Below the pieces are notes generated by a model. The model was given only the letters and a program-made list of their open reading frames with translations. It had not been told where the DNA came from and did no database searches. Positions 1 to 6,564 of a DNA stretch of 8,124 nucleotides are shown in pieces. The position numbers and the translations under genes are program-made. Within the stretch, counting starts at the first letter, position 1, and the number at the start of each line of letters is the position of its first letter. The DNA comes from Planctomycetota bacterium (GTDB taxonomy: Bacteria; Planctomycetota; UBA1135): positions 1 to 8,124 of the forward strand of contig JALUUN010000464.1 in NCBI GenBank assembly GCA_027021325.1, read 5' to 3'.

Positions 1-1
1 C

Positions 2-1834
2 GGCCGGGACTGCGGGCTGCGCCTGGAGGATCCCCTGGCCAGCCGCCACCACTGCCGCCTGGAGCGCCAGGACGGAGAGCTCGTCGTCGAGGATCTGGGC
101 TCGGCCAACGGCACCTGGGTGGACGGTGTGCGCGTCCGCCGCCGGCGCCTGCGCGGCGTCGAGACGATCCGCGTCGGGACCACCCTCCTGCGCCTCCAGG
201 GCGGCCCGGCCCACGAACTGAGCGCCGTCGAGTCCACCCAGACCCAGGAGGTCAGCCGCGAGCAGGGCATGCTCCGGACGCTCCTGGGCGTCAGCCGCGC
301 CCTCGAGCAGGATCTGCGCCTGGAGGCCCTCGGCGCCCTCCTCATCGACGCCGCCGTCTCCCTGACCCGGGCCGAGCGCGGCTTCGTCTTCCTCATGGAG
401 AAGGGACGGACCGTCCTCGCCCTGGGCCGGAACTTCGCCCGCGAACCGGTGGAGGCCCCCGAGCGCAAGGTCTCGCGCACCCTCCTGGGCCGCGCCCTGG
501 AGAGCGAGGAGCCCCTGCTCTTGCAGGACGCCGCCTCGGACGGCGAGTTCGCCGGCGTCGCCTCGATCTCCGATCTCGGCCTGCGCAGCCTCCTGGCCGT
601 GCCCCTGCGCTACCGCGGCGAGGTCCTGGGCCTGCTCCTCGTGGATCACCGCCTGGCGAGCGGCGCCTTCCGCCAGGACGAGCGGGAACTCCTGGCCGGG
701 CTCGCCGCCATGGCCTCGGTCACGATCGGCGCCGGCCGGGAGCGCACCCGCCTCCGCGAGGCCGAACGCCGCCTCGCCTCCCTGCAGCGGCAGCTCGGGG
801 AACGCCTGGGGAAGGAACGCGAGGCGGCGCGCCACCCGGGCGATGCCGCCGCCGAGCGCTTCCCCGGCATCCTCGGCCGCAGCCCGGCCATGGAGGCCTT
901 GTTCGAGGAGATGGAGCGCATCCTCGACAGCCACGTTCCGGTCCTTCTGACCGGCGAGAGCGGCACCGGCAAGGAACTCGTGGCCCGGGCCCTCCACTAC
1001 GGGGGGCCGCGGGCCGGTGGCCCCTTCGTGACCGAGAACTGCGGTGCTCTGCCCGACACCCTCCTGGAATCGGAGCTCTTCGGCCACGTCAAGGGCGCCT
1101 TCACCGGCGCCACCCGCGACCGGATCGGGCGCTTCGAGGAGGCCGACGGCGGGACGCTCTTCCTCGACGAGGTGGGGGAGATGTCCGAGGCCATGCAGGC
1201 CCGGCTGCTTCGCGCCCTCCAGGAGGGGGAGATCCGGCGTCTCGGTTCGGACAGGGTCGTCCGCGTGGACGTCCGGGTGATCGCGGCCACGAACCGCGAC
1301 CTGGCCGAAGCGGTCCGCGAGGGCCGCTTCCGCGAGGACCTCTACTACCGCCTCAACGTCCTGCCCCTGCGCCTGCCACCGCTCCGCGAGCGCCAGGGCG
1401 ACATCCCGCTCCTCTGCGAGCACTGGCTGGCGCGCGAGGCCCTGGACCTCGGCCGCCCGCGGCGGGAACTCACCCCGGAAGCCCTGGAGATCCTGGAGGC
1501 CGCCTCCTGGCCCGGCAACGTGCGCCAGCTGCGCAACGAGATGCGGCGCCTGACCCTGCTGGGGGAGGGGCCGGTGCGCCCCGAGGAGCTCTCGCCGGAG
1601 GTTGCCGGGGATCGGGCCGTCCGGGGCGGAGATCCCGGCCCGGGCCTGCCTCTGCCCGAACGTGTGGCGGCCCTCGAGGCCGAGGCCATCCGCCGCGCCC
1701 TGGAGGAGTCCGGCGGCAACCGCAGCGCCGCCGCCCTGGCCCTCGGCATCAGCCGCTTCGCCCTGCTGCGCAAGGTGGAGAAGTACGGCATCGCGCTGCC
1801 CGGGACGGGGCCGGCGGGAAGCGGCCGGGCATGA
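2..1834 (+). CDS. FHA-GAF sigma-54-dependent transcriptional activator (5' end outside window)
   Basis: This is an enhancer-binding protein that would remodel sigma-54 RNA polymerase using ATP. The reading frame is open from base 2, so the true start lies upstream; 610 residues are visible. Residues 1-66 are an FHA domain with GRD, SRHH and DLGSANGT (S14, R15 and N36 are the expected phosphothreonine-binding positions). A GAF domain follows at about 84-245, then a short charged coiled segment (245-275). The AAA+ domain has Walker A GESGTGKE (318-325), an intact sigma-54 contact loop GAFTGA (365-370), Walker B TLFLDE (385-390), sensor I ATN (429-431), the arginine-finger region YYRLNVLPL and sensor II WPGNVRQL (503-510). 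The C-terminus is a Fis-type helix-turn-helix (571-596). There is no response-regulator receiver domain, so input probably comes through FHA and GAF. The stop overlaps the downstream kinase start by ATGA. The GTG at 119 is not the start, because it falls inside the FHA core. The family call is firm; target genes are unknown. Confidence 0.96.
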   Translation, partial: GRDCGLRLEDPLASRHHCRLERQDGELVVEDLGSANGTWVDGVRVRRRRLRGVETIRVGTTLLRLQGGPAHELSAVESTQTQEVSREQGMLRTLLGVSRALEQDLRLEALGALLIDAAVSLTRAERGFVFLMEKGRTVLALGRNFAREPVEAPERKVSRTLLGRALESEEPLLLQDAASDGEFAGVASISDLGLRSLLAVPLRYRGEVLGLLLVDHRLASGAFRQDERELLAGLAAMASVTIGAGRERTRLREAERRLASLQRQLGERLGKEREAARHPGDAAAERFPGILGRSPAMEALFEEMERILDSHVPVLLTGESGTGKELVARALHYGGPRAGGPFVTENCGALPDTLLESELFGHVKGAFTGATRDRIGRFEEADGGTLFLDEVGEMSEAMQARLLRALQEGEIRRLGSDRVVRVDVRVIAATNRDLAEAVREGRFREDLYYRLNVLPLRLPPLRERQGDIPLLCEHWLAREALDLGRPRRELTPEALEILEAASWPGNVRQLRNEMRRLTLLGEGPVRPEELSPEVAGDRAVRGGDPGPGLPLPERVAALEAEAIRRALEESGGNRSAAALALGISRFALLRKVEKYGIALPGTGPAGSGRA

Positions 1835-4437
1835 GCGCCGCCAGGGAAGGAAGCGGGGCGGTACGGGAGATGCCGCCGGGCCTCACGCGGGTCCGCCGCC
1901 TGGGCGGCTCGCCTCTGAGCGAGGTCTTCCTGGTCGTGGACTCCGAGGGCCACCGCCGCGCCCTGAAGGTCCTGCGCGGGAGCGCCGCCCGGGATCCCCG
2001 TATCCGCGAGCGCTGGCGCCGGGAGGCCGAACTCCTGGAGGAGATCCGCCACCCGAACCTGGTGCGCTCCTTCGGTGCCCTCGAGGCCGGCGGGCGTCCG
2101 GCCCTTCTCCTCGAGTACGTGGACGGGCCGAGCCTGCGGGAGCGCCTGCAGGAGGGGCCCCTCCCCTGGGAAGAGGCGGTGCGCGTCGGCGTCCAGGTGG
2201 CCCGGGCCCTGGAGCGCTTGCATCGTGCCGGCGCCCTGCACCGGGATGTCAAGCCCCACAACATCCTCCTGCACCCCGAGCGCGGGGCGGTCCTGGCCGA
2301 TCTCGGCCTGGTGCGCCGGCGGGAGGACCCGACCCTGACACGGCAGGGGGCGGCCCTGGGCTCGCCGGCCTACATGAGTCCGGAGCAGGCCCGGGATCCG
2401 AGCCGCGTCGGTCCCGAGGCCGACGTCTACAGCCTGGGCGCGACCCTGCACCACGCCCTGAGCGGGCGTCCGCCCTTCCTCGGCGAAGGGGTGGGGGAGG
2501 TCCTGCACCGGGTCCTGCACCTGCCCCCGGACCCCCTGCCCCCCTCGGTGCCGTCGGATCTCGCCCGGGTCCTGGCCACGGCCATGGCCAAGGACCCCGA
2601 GGAGCGCTATGCACGGGTCAAGGACCTGAAGATGGACCTGGGGCGGGTCCTTCTGGGGCAGCGGCCGCGCCTGCGCACCCGGCGGGGGCGGCGGCGGGCG
2701 CGCCGGCGGAGCGCCCTGGCGGCGGCCGCGGCCCTCCTGCTCCTGGCCCTGGCCCTGGGGCGGCCCTGGGAGGCACCCCGACCGGCACCGGCCCTGCGCG
2801 CCGGCCGGGCGCCCGCGGCGCCGCCGGCGGCCCCGCCCTCCGCCGGAGCCCCGGCCGGGGAGCCGTCCCCGACGGGCTCTTCCGAGCCCTCCCCCCCGGC
2901 CGCCTCGGACTTCGCGGGCTGGGCGGCGCCCTTCCAGCTCGGCTGGGAGCGGAGCCTGCGCAGCGGCGGCTTCCGGGACGCCCTGGCCCATGTGGACGAA
3001 CTCCGCACCGCGCCCCTGCCCGCAGGTGCCGGGGCGGAGTTCGCGGCGCGCCGCGAGCAGCTGGTTCGGACCGCCACCGAGGCGGTCCGCGCCGCCGCCG
3101 AGCGCACCGCCGCCCGCGCCCAGGGCATCCTGCGGGACGCCGCCCGGGAGGCCCGCGCCTCCCTGGAGGCGGGCGCCCTCTTCGACGGCGGCGCCTTCCG
3201 CGAGACGGTACGGCGGCGCTGGGACGCTGCGGGCCTGGTCCTGCGCGACCTGCCACTCCGCGAGGGCGACGCCGACCCGGTCCGGGAACTGGAGGCGATT
3301 GTGTCCCTCCTCAGCGCCGAGCAGGACCGGGTCCTCGAGGCCCGCGCCGCCGAGAGCCTGCCGCCGGTGCGCCGGCTTCTGCACGGGATGCTGCGCAGCG
3401 GCGACTTCCTGGGCGCCCAGGAGACCTGGGAGGATCTCGTGGATCCGTGGATCCTGCGCTGGAGCCGCGCCGGGCGCCGGGAGGGGGCCCGGATCCGCGA
3501 GCTGGCGGATCTCGAGCGCCGCATCCTCGACCTCTTCGACCGCAACGCCGGGCGCTGGAAGGTGGTGGTCACCCGGCTGGCGACTCTGAGCGGCGTCGTC
3601 GAGTACCGGCAGGCGGGAAGCCGCGTCATCCGCCTGCGGCCCGGGCGGCGGGATCCCGGAGGCGGCGAGAGCCCGGCGCCGGTGAGCGAGATCCGGGTCC
3701 TCGACCTGGACGCCGATGCCGTCCTGGATCTCCTCGGCATCCGCCGCGACGCCCATGGCCTGTGGCTGCAGGCCCAGTTCCTCTGGTGCCAGGGCGAGGT
3801 CGCCCAGGCGCTGGAGACCATGCGCCTCGTGGGCGCCGCCCGCCTCGACCCCGACCTCGATCCGGCGGGCTGGATCGAGGAGTGGACGGCCGAACTCCAG
3901 GAGGAGGCCGGCGGAGCGGCGGAGGCGCCGCCGTCCGGCGGGCCGCCCGTGGTCGGCGAGGATCCCCTGGAGCTCCTGGGGCGCCGCCTCCGGAAGGAGC
4001 ATCCCGACGCCCGCGTGGAGATCCGCGACGGGCGTCTCGAGATCCTCTGGGAGGACCTGGAGTGGCGCGGAACCTGGGAGCGGCTCCTGCGCCTGGACGA
4101 GCGCGAAGGAAGGCTGACCGCCTGGGAACTGCACTGGAGGCTCCCGGCGCGGGAGGATCCGCCACGCCTCCTGGAGTGGCTGGATGCGGTACGGATCCTG
4201 CAACCCTCGCGCAGCGGCATCCCGGTCCTCGAGGCCGCCGGGGAGCGCCGGAGCGGCACCGGCATCGTGCCCGGGGCGCTCCAGACCCTCTCCTGGGAGG
4301 AGGGGATCCTGCGCCTGGACGGCCTGCCCCTCGGCCCCTGGGAGCCGCCGGCCGAGCGCCGCCTGCGCCTGCGCGGGAGAGCCGAGCCCCGGCTCTCGGT
4401 TTCAGCTCTGCGGCTGGTGATCCGGCGGCGGCCCTGA
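1831..4437 (+). CDS. Membrane-anchored eukaryotic-type Ser/Thr protein kinase with large unassigned outer domain
   Basis: The 868-residue protein has a PknB-like kinase domain at about 18-272: ATP-binding K46 in ALKVL, helix-C E65, catalytic loop HRDVKPHN (D139, K141, N144), metal-binding D157 in DLG, and GSPAYMSPEQ (177-186) before the conserved DVYSLG. An Arg-rich stretch (280-293) precedes one hydrophobic segment (294-310), so the kinase should be cytoplasmic and the rest outside the membrane. Next comes a Pro/Ala/Ser linker (about 311-360) and roughly 500 residues I do not recognise. These include three TPR-like helix pairs (near 376-391, 521-536 and 650-666), a helical middle, and a probably beta-rich end (about 725-868) with alternating hydrophobic and charged residues. 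Departures from consensus are Ser at the second and third glycines of the ATP loop, DLG for DFG, and GS for GT. The ATG overlaps the preceding activator stop, with weak GGGAAG nine bases upstream, so the two genes are probably coupled. The 3' end overlaps the convergent transporter by 36 bp. Kinase identity is firm; activity and ligand are inferred. Confidence 0.95.
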   Translation: MSAAREGSGAVREMPPGLTRVRRLGGSPLSEVFLVVDSEGHRRALKVLRGSAARDPRIRERWRREAELLEEIRHPNLVRSFGALEAGGRPALLLEYVDGPSLRERLQEGPLPWEEAVRVGVQVARALERLHRAGALHRDVKPHNILLHPERGAVLADLGLVRRREDPTLTRQGAALGSPAYMSPEQARDPSRVGPEADVYSLGATLHHALSGRPPFLGEGVGEVLHRVLHLPPDPLPPSVPSDLARVLATAMAKDPEERYARVKDLKMDLGRVLLGQRPRLRTRRGRRRARRRSALAAAAALLLLALALGRPWEAPRPAPALRAGRAPAAPPAAPPSAGAPAGEPSPTGSSEPSPPAASDFAGWAAPFQLGWERSLRSGGFRDALAHVDELRTAPLPAGAGAEFAARREQLVRTATEAVRAAAERTAARAQGILRDAAREARASLEAGALFDGGAFRETVRRRWDAAGLVLRDLPLREGDADPVRELEAIVSLLSAEQDRVLEARAAESLPPVRRLLHGMLRSGDFLGAQETWEDLVDPWILRWSRAGRREGARIRELADLERRILDLFDRNAGRWKVVVTRLATLSGVVEYRQAGSRVIRLRPGRRDPGGGESPAPVSEIRVLDLDADAVLDLLGIRRDAHGLWLQAQFLWCQGEVAQALETMRLVGAARLDPDLDPAGWIEEWTAELQEEAGGAAEAPPSGGPPVVGEDPLELLGRRLRKEHPDARVEIRDGRLEILWEDLEWRGTWERLLRLDEREGRLTAWELHWRLPAREDPPRLLEWLDAVRILQPSRSGIPVLEAAGERRSGTGIVPGALQTLSWEEGILRLDGLPLGPWEPPAERRLRLRGRAEPRLSVSALRLVIRRRP
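2806..2907 (+). repeat. Low-complexity Ala/Pro/Ser/Gly linker coding segment in the kinase
   Basis: Residues 326-359 of the kinase are almost entirely Ala, Pro, Ser and Gly with a few Glu and Thr. The segment lies just outside the predicted membrane helix and before the first TPR-like helices, so it most likely acts as a flexible spacer or cell-wall-spanning tether. The DNA here is nearly pure G and C. It is not a tandem repeat of a fixed unit. Confidence 0.7.
4377..4397 (-). terminator. Perfect 8-bp hairpin just past the transporter stop codon
   Basis: GAGAGCCG (4377-4384) and CGGCTCTC (4390-4397) are exact reverse complements around a five-base loop. On the minus strand the hairpin begins four bases after the transporter stop (4404-4402), where a terminator or 3'-end-protecting stem would sit. 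No T tract follows on that strand, so an intrinsic terminator is not proven. The DNA lies inside the coding end of the convergent kinase. Confidence 0.4.
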
Positions 4438-5664
4438 AGGGGCCTCGGGCGCGGCGGCGAGGCTTTGCCGGAGCAGGAGCGCGGCGGCGGCCAGGACCGC
4501 AGCCAGGAGAAGGAAGGAGTCCTCGGGCGCCGCTCCGGCGGCGGTGAGCAGCCACTTGACGACGCTGGCGCCGAGGATCAGGACCCAGTCGCAGAGCTGG
4601 CTGGCGCCCAGGGTCCGTCCGAGGTCCCGCGGATCGGGGAGGCGCTGGATCCGGGTCTTCAGGGGGATCACGAAGAGCCCGGCGAAGAAGTTCGCCGCCA
4701 GGAGGAGGAGGAAGAGGCGGTCCGGGGCCGGGGGCAGGAGACCGGCGGCCAGGAACAGGAGGGCCGTGAGGGCGGCGCTGGCGGGGACCAGGCCCTCCTC
4801 CCAGCCGCGGCGGGCGACGGGGATCGAGGCCAGATAGCCGGCCGCCCCGGACAGGGTCAGGGCCGCGAGGCGCAGGGTCCAGGCCTCCAGACCGATGCGG
4901 CCGTCGCGGTCGAAGGCATGGCCGATCTCGTTCCAGGCCAGGGTCACCAGGGCCCCGGCGAACCAGAAGAGACCATGTCCGAGGACCGCGCTGCCGAGGC
5001 CGGGACGGGAGCGGACCAGGCGCCAGGAGTCCCGCAGCCGGCCCAGGGGGTCGAAGCGCAGGCGCCGCCCCGGGTCCGCCGCCGGCACCTCGTGGATGCC
5101 CCGGGCGAGGATCCAGCCCGCCGCCGCCAGGAGGGCGAAGCCCGCCGGGAAGAGCCAGCGCCGCTCCAGGGGCAGGGCCTGGGAGAAGCCGGCTCCGCCG
5201 ATCCCGAGAAGGATGCCGGCCACGACGAAGAGCTGCAGCCAGGAGTTGGCTGCCGGCAGTTCGCGCGGCCCCACGAGCTCCGGCACCAGACCGTACTTGG
5301 CCGGTCCGAGCATGGCACTCTGGGCACCCATGAGGGCGAGGGCCGTCCAGGCGAGGTAGAAGGCCTGCTGCTGGAGGGCCAGGGCCGCCAGGGCCATGAC
5401 CCCGATCTCCAGGAGCTTGGCGCGGCGCACCACCCGCGGTTTCGGCCAGCGGTCGGCGAGGTCGCCGAAGAAGGCGGCGCAGAGGACGAAGGGCAGGCCG
5501 AAGACGAAGGCCGCCTCGGCCTGGAAGTCCCGCGAGGTGCCGGCGGCCGCCATCCGGTCCACGGACCAGAGGAGGACGATCTGCTTGTAGGCGGAGTCGT
5601 TGAGGACGGTCAGGAACTGGGCCGCGACCAGGGCGCGGTAGGAGCGGCGCGGGTCGGCCTTCAA
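4402..5664 (-). CDS. Major facilitator superfamily transporter, LplT/Aas-like (probable lysophospholipid flippase)
   Basis: The 420-residue polytopic membrane protein has about twelve hydrophobic segments (roughly 10-34, 51-71, 84-98, 100-118, 138-160, 169-188, 223-245, 262-283, 291-311, 316-336, 354-375, 382-400). An MFS motif A-like loop GDLADRWPKPR (67-77) follows the second segment. LGPAKYGLVPEL (119-130), with NSWLQL downstream, resembles the (F/L)GPxKYxxLPE signature of LplT and of the transporter half of Aas fusions, which move lysophospholipids across the inner membrane for reacylation. Length is close to E. coli LplT, and no acyltransferase domain is fused. The start is TTG (5664), whose last two bases begin the psd stop in a TTGA overlap. 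GGGAG lies eight bases upstream, and no ATG or GTG in this frame occurs before residue 38, which would delete the first membrane helix. MFS membership is firm. The lysophospholipid substrate rests on the motif and on the psd neighbour. Another substrate is possible. Confidence 0.9.
   Translation of the reverse strand: MKADPRRSYRALVAAQFLTVLNDSAYKQIVLLWSVDRMAAAGTSRDFQAEAAFVFGLPFVLCAAFFGDLADRWPKPRVVRRAKLLEIGVMALAALALQQQAFYLAWTALALMGAQSAMLGPAKYGLVPELVGPRELPAANSWLQLFVVAGILLGIGGAGFSQALPLERRWLFPAGFALLAAAGWILARGIHEVPAADPGRRLRFDPLGRLRDSWRLVRSRPGLGSAVLGHGLFWFAGALVTLAWNEIGHAFDRDGRIGLEAWTLRLAALTLSGAAGYLASIPVARRGWEEGLVPASAALTALLFLAAGLLPPAPDRLFLLLLAANFFAGLFVIPLKTRIQRLPDPRDLGRTLGASQLCDWVLILGASVVKWLLTAAGAAPEDSFLLLAAVLAAAALLLRQSLAAAPEAPSGPPPDHQPQS
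4442..4466 (+). terminator. Possible terminator hairpin after the kinase gene
   Basis: GCCTCG (4442-4447) pairs exactly with CGAGGC (4458-4463) across a ten-base GC-rich loop, followed by TTT. It starts four bases after the kinase stop (4435-4437), the expected place for a terminator. The stem is short and the T run is only three bases, so this is a weak intrinsic terminator at best. The DNA also encodes the C-terminal tail of the convergent transporter. Confidence 0.4.
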
Positions 5665-6506
5665 CGCTCCTGCTCCCGCCCCCCGGCCAGGAGCGGCTCC
5701 CGCGCCCGGCAGGTCTCGCCGGGCTGGCGCAGGGGCCGCAGCTCGCGCGGCGCGAAGAGGAGGACCGTGCTGCCGAGCTCGAAGCGGCCGAGTTCCTGAC
5801 CGGCTTCCACCGCCAGCGGTGGGTCGTAGCGGCGGCTGCCGGCGACGAAGGGATGCCCGCCCAGGGAGGCGTCGAAGGTGAAGCGGATCCCGCCGACGTT
5901 CAGGGCGCCCACGAAGAGCAGTCCCAGACGTTCGCCAGCGGCGCTCCGGCAGTCGAGGAACACGCGCCGGTTGCGGGCCAGGACCCGCAGCGAGCGCCGG
6001 GCCAGCCCCGGATCCACGGGCTGCAGGCCGCCTTCCAGGGCGACGGCCCGGCGGACGGTCAGGGCACAGGGAGCGTGGAAACGGTGGTAGTCCCGGGGGG
6101 CGAGGTAGATCTGCAGGACCTGGTGGTCCAGCCAGTCCCGGGGGTCCGAGCCCGGCAGGAGCTCGACGGTGGAGTAGGGGACGCCCTTGATCCACCAGCT
6201 GCCCTCGGGCGCCGCCGGAGCACGCTCCAGGAGACGGCCGTCCGCGGGCGAGAGCCAGGCGTAGCCCGGGGGAAGGGGCCGGGAGCCCTCGGGCAGGGGG
6301 CGGGTGAAGAGGTCCAGGAAGGAGGGATAGTCCTCCCAGGCGCCGGGAACCGCTTGGCGCTCGATGCCGAAGGCCCGGGCCAGGAGGGGCCAGAGGCGGC
6401 GGCGCAGGGCGGGGGGGAGGCGGCGCCGCGCCAGGCATCCCGTCAGCCGCGACAGCGGGCGGCGGGGGAATCCGGGGAGGGTGACGAGGAGGCGGAGCGG
6501 GCGCAC
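5661..6506 (-). CDS. psd: Phosphatidylserine decarboxylase proenzyme
   Basis: This enzyme removes CO2 from phosphatidylserine to give phosphatidylethanolamine at the inner membrane, using a pyruvoyl group formed by self-cleavage. With the GTG start the protein has 281 residues, shorter than E. coli Psd (322). Visible motifs in order are SPADGRL (D89), DYHRFHAP (H144), VGALNVGGIR (199-208) and FELGSTVLLF, where cleavage between G245 and S246 would leave a 36-residue alpha chain. D89, H144 and S246 match the Asp-His-Ser triad of the family. The N-terminus has basic and hydrophobic helices suited to membrane attachment. Two starts are possible. ATG at 6566 would share CATG with the divergent glmU start and put the promoter-like spacer inside psd. 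GTG at 6506 leaves a clean spacer and aligns better with the E. coli start, so I prefer it. Neither has a good Shine-Dalgarno. The stop overlaps the transporter start, so the two genes form an operon. Function is firm; the start is moderate. Confidence 0.95.
   Translation of the reverse strand: MRPLRLLVTLPGFPRRPLSRLTGCLARRRLPPALRRRLWPLLARAFGIERQAVPGAWEDYPSFLDLFTRPLPEGSRPLPPGYAWLSPADGRLLERAPAAPEGSWWIKGVPYSTVELLPGSDPRDWLDHQVLQIYLAPRDYHRFHAPCALTVRRAVALEGGLQPVDPGLARRSLRVLARNRRVFLDCRSAAGERLGLLFVGALNVGGIRFTFDASLGGHPFVAGSRRYDPPLAVEAGQELGRFELGSTVLLFAPRELRPLRQPGETCRAREPLLAGGREQER
5667..5677 (-). promoter_or_regulatory. Ribosome binding site supporting the TTG start of the transporter
   Basis: On the minus strand the last codons of psd read GGGAGCAGGAG followed by CG and the TTG start. 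GGGAG sits eight bases from TTG, a normal spacing. The second purine block, AGGAG, is only two bases away and less useful. With the TTGA stop/start overlap, this decides the otherwise unusual TTG start and suggests coupled translation. Confidence 0.65.
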
Positions 6507-6524
6507 GGCTCGGGCGGGCGGCCC

Positions 6525-6530
6525 AGGATA
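6525..6530 (-). promoter_or_regulatory. -10-like box for psd and transporter
   Basis: The minus strand reads TATCCT here, 18 bases upstream of the preferred psd GTG. It is one of only two A/T-containing hexamers of this kind in an otherwise nearly pure GC spacer. No -35 match is visible at the expected distance. Start of transcription would give a leader of roughly a dozen bases. Confidence 0.35.
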
Positions 6531-6542
6531 GGCCCGGGCTAT
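6528..6542. repeat. Imperfect palindrome in the psd-glmU spacer (possible operator)
   Basis: ATA, one extra G, the perfect palindrome GCCCGGGC (6532-6539), then TAT form an inverted repeat with one bulged base, centred between the two divergent -10-like boxes and overlapping both. Such a site could bind a dimeric regulator. In GC-rich DNA the 8-bp core could arise by chance, so regulation is only inferred. Confidence 0.3.
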
Positions 6543-6545
6543 ACT
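6540..6545 (+). promoter_or_regulatory. -10-like box for glmU-prs
   Basis: TATACT differs from TATAAT at one position and lies 19 bases before the glmU ATG. No recognisable -35 hexamer occurs 16-18 bases upstream. The implied leader is short, and there is no Shine-Dalgarno before the glmU ATG. Confidence 0.45.
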
Positions 6546-6564
6546 CCCCGCCGCCTCCCGCGCC

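Noticed and set aside
119..121. GTG 119 as start of the activator
   Set aside because: The frame continues upstream to base 2 and encodes the FHA signature residues, so this GTG is an internal valine.
2213..2235. Possible sigma-54 promoter near a TTGCA inside the kinase gene
   Set aside because: The GG and GC elements are not ten bases apart, and the site lies within coding sequence. No good -24/-12 site was found anywhere in the window.
1345..4203. Long minus-strand open frame antisense to the activator and kinase (952 codons)
   Set aside because: It lies opposite two genes with clear domains, its translation is Gly/Ala/Pro/Gln/Arg-rich without domain motifs, and GC-rich third positions commonly open such frames.
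1602..4547. Long plus-strand frame shifted against the kinase (981 codons)
   Set aside because: The product is Pro/Arg/Gly-rich low complexity, it spans two real genes and the convergent junction, and it has no recognisable motif.
4465..5799. Plus-strand frame antisense to the transporter (444 codons)
   Set aside because: It is Glu/Gly/Gln-rich with no motif, as expected opposite a Leu/Ala-rich membrane protein. The transporter strand has membrane helices and family motifs.
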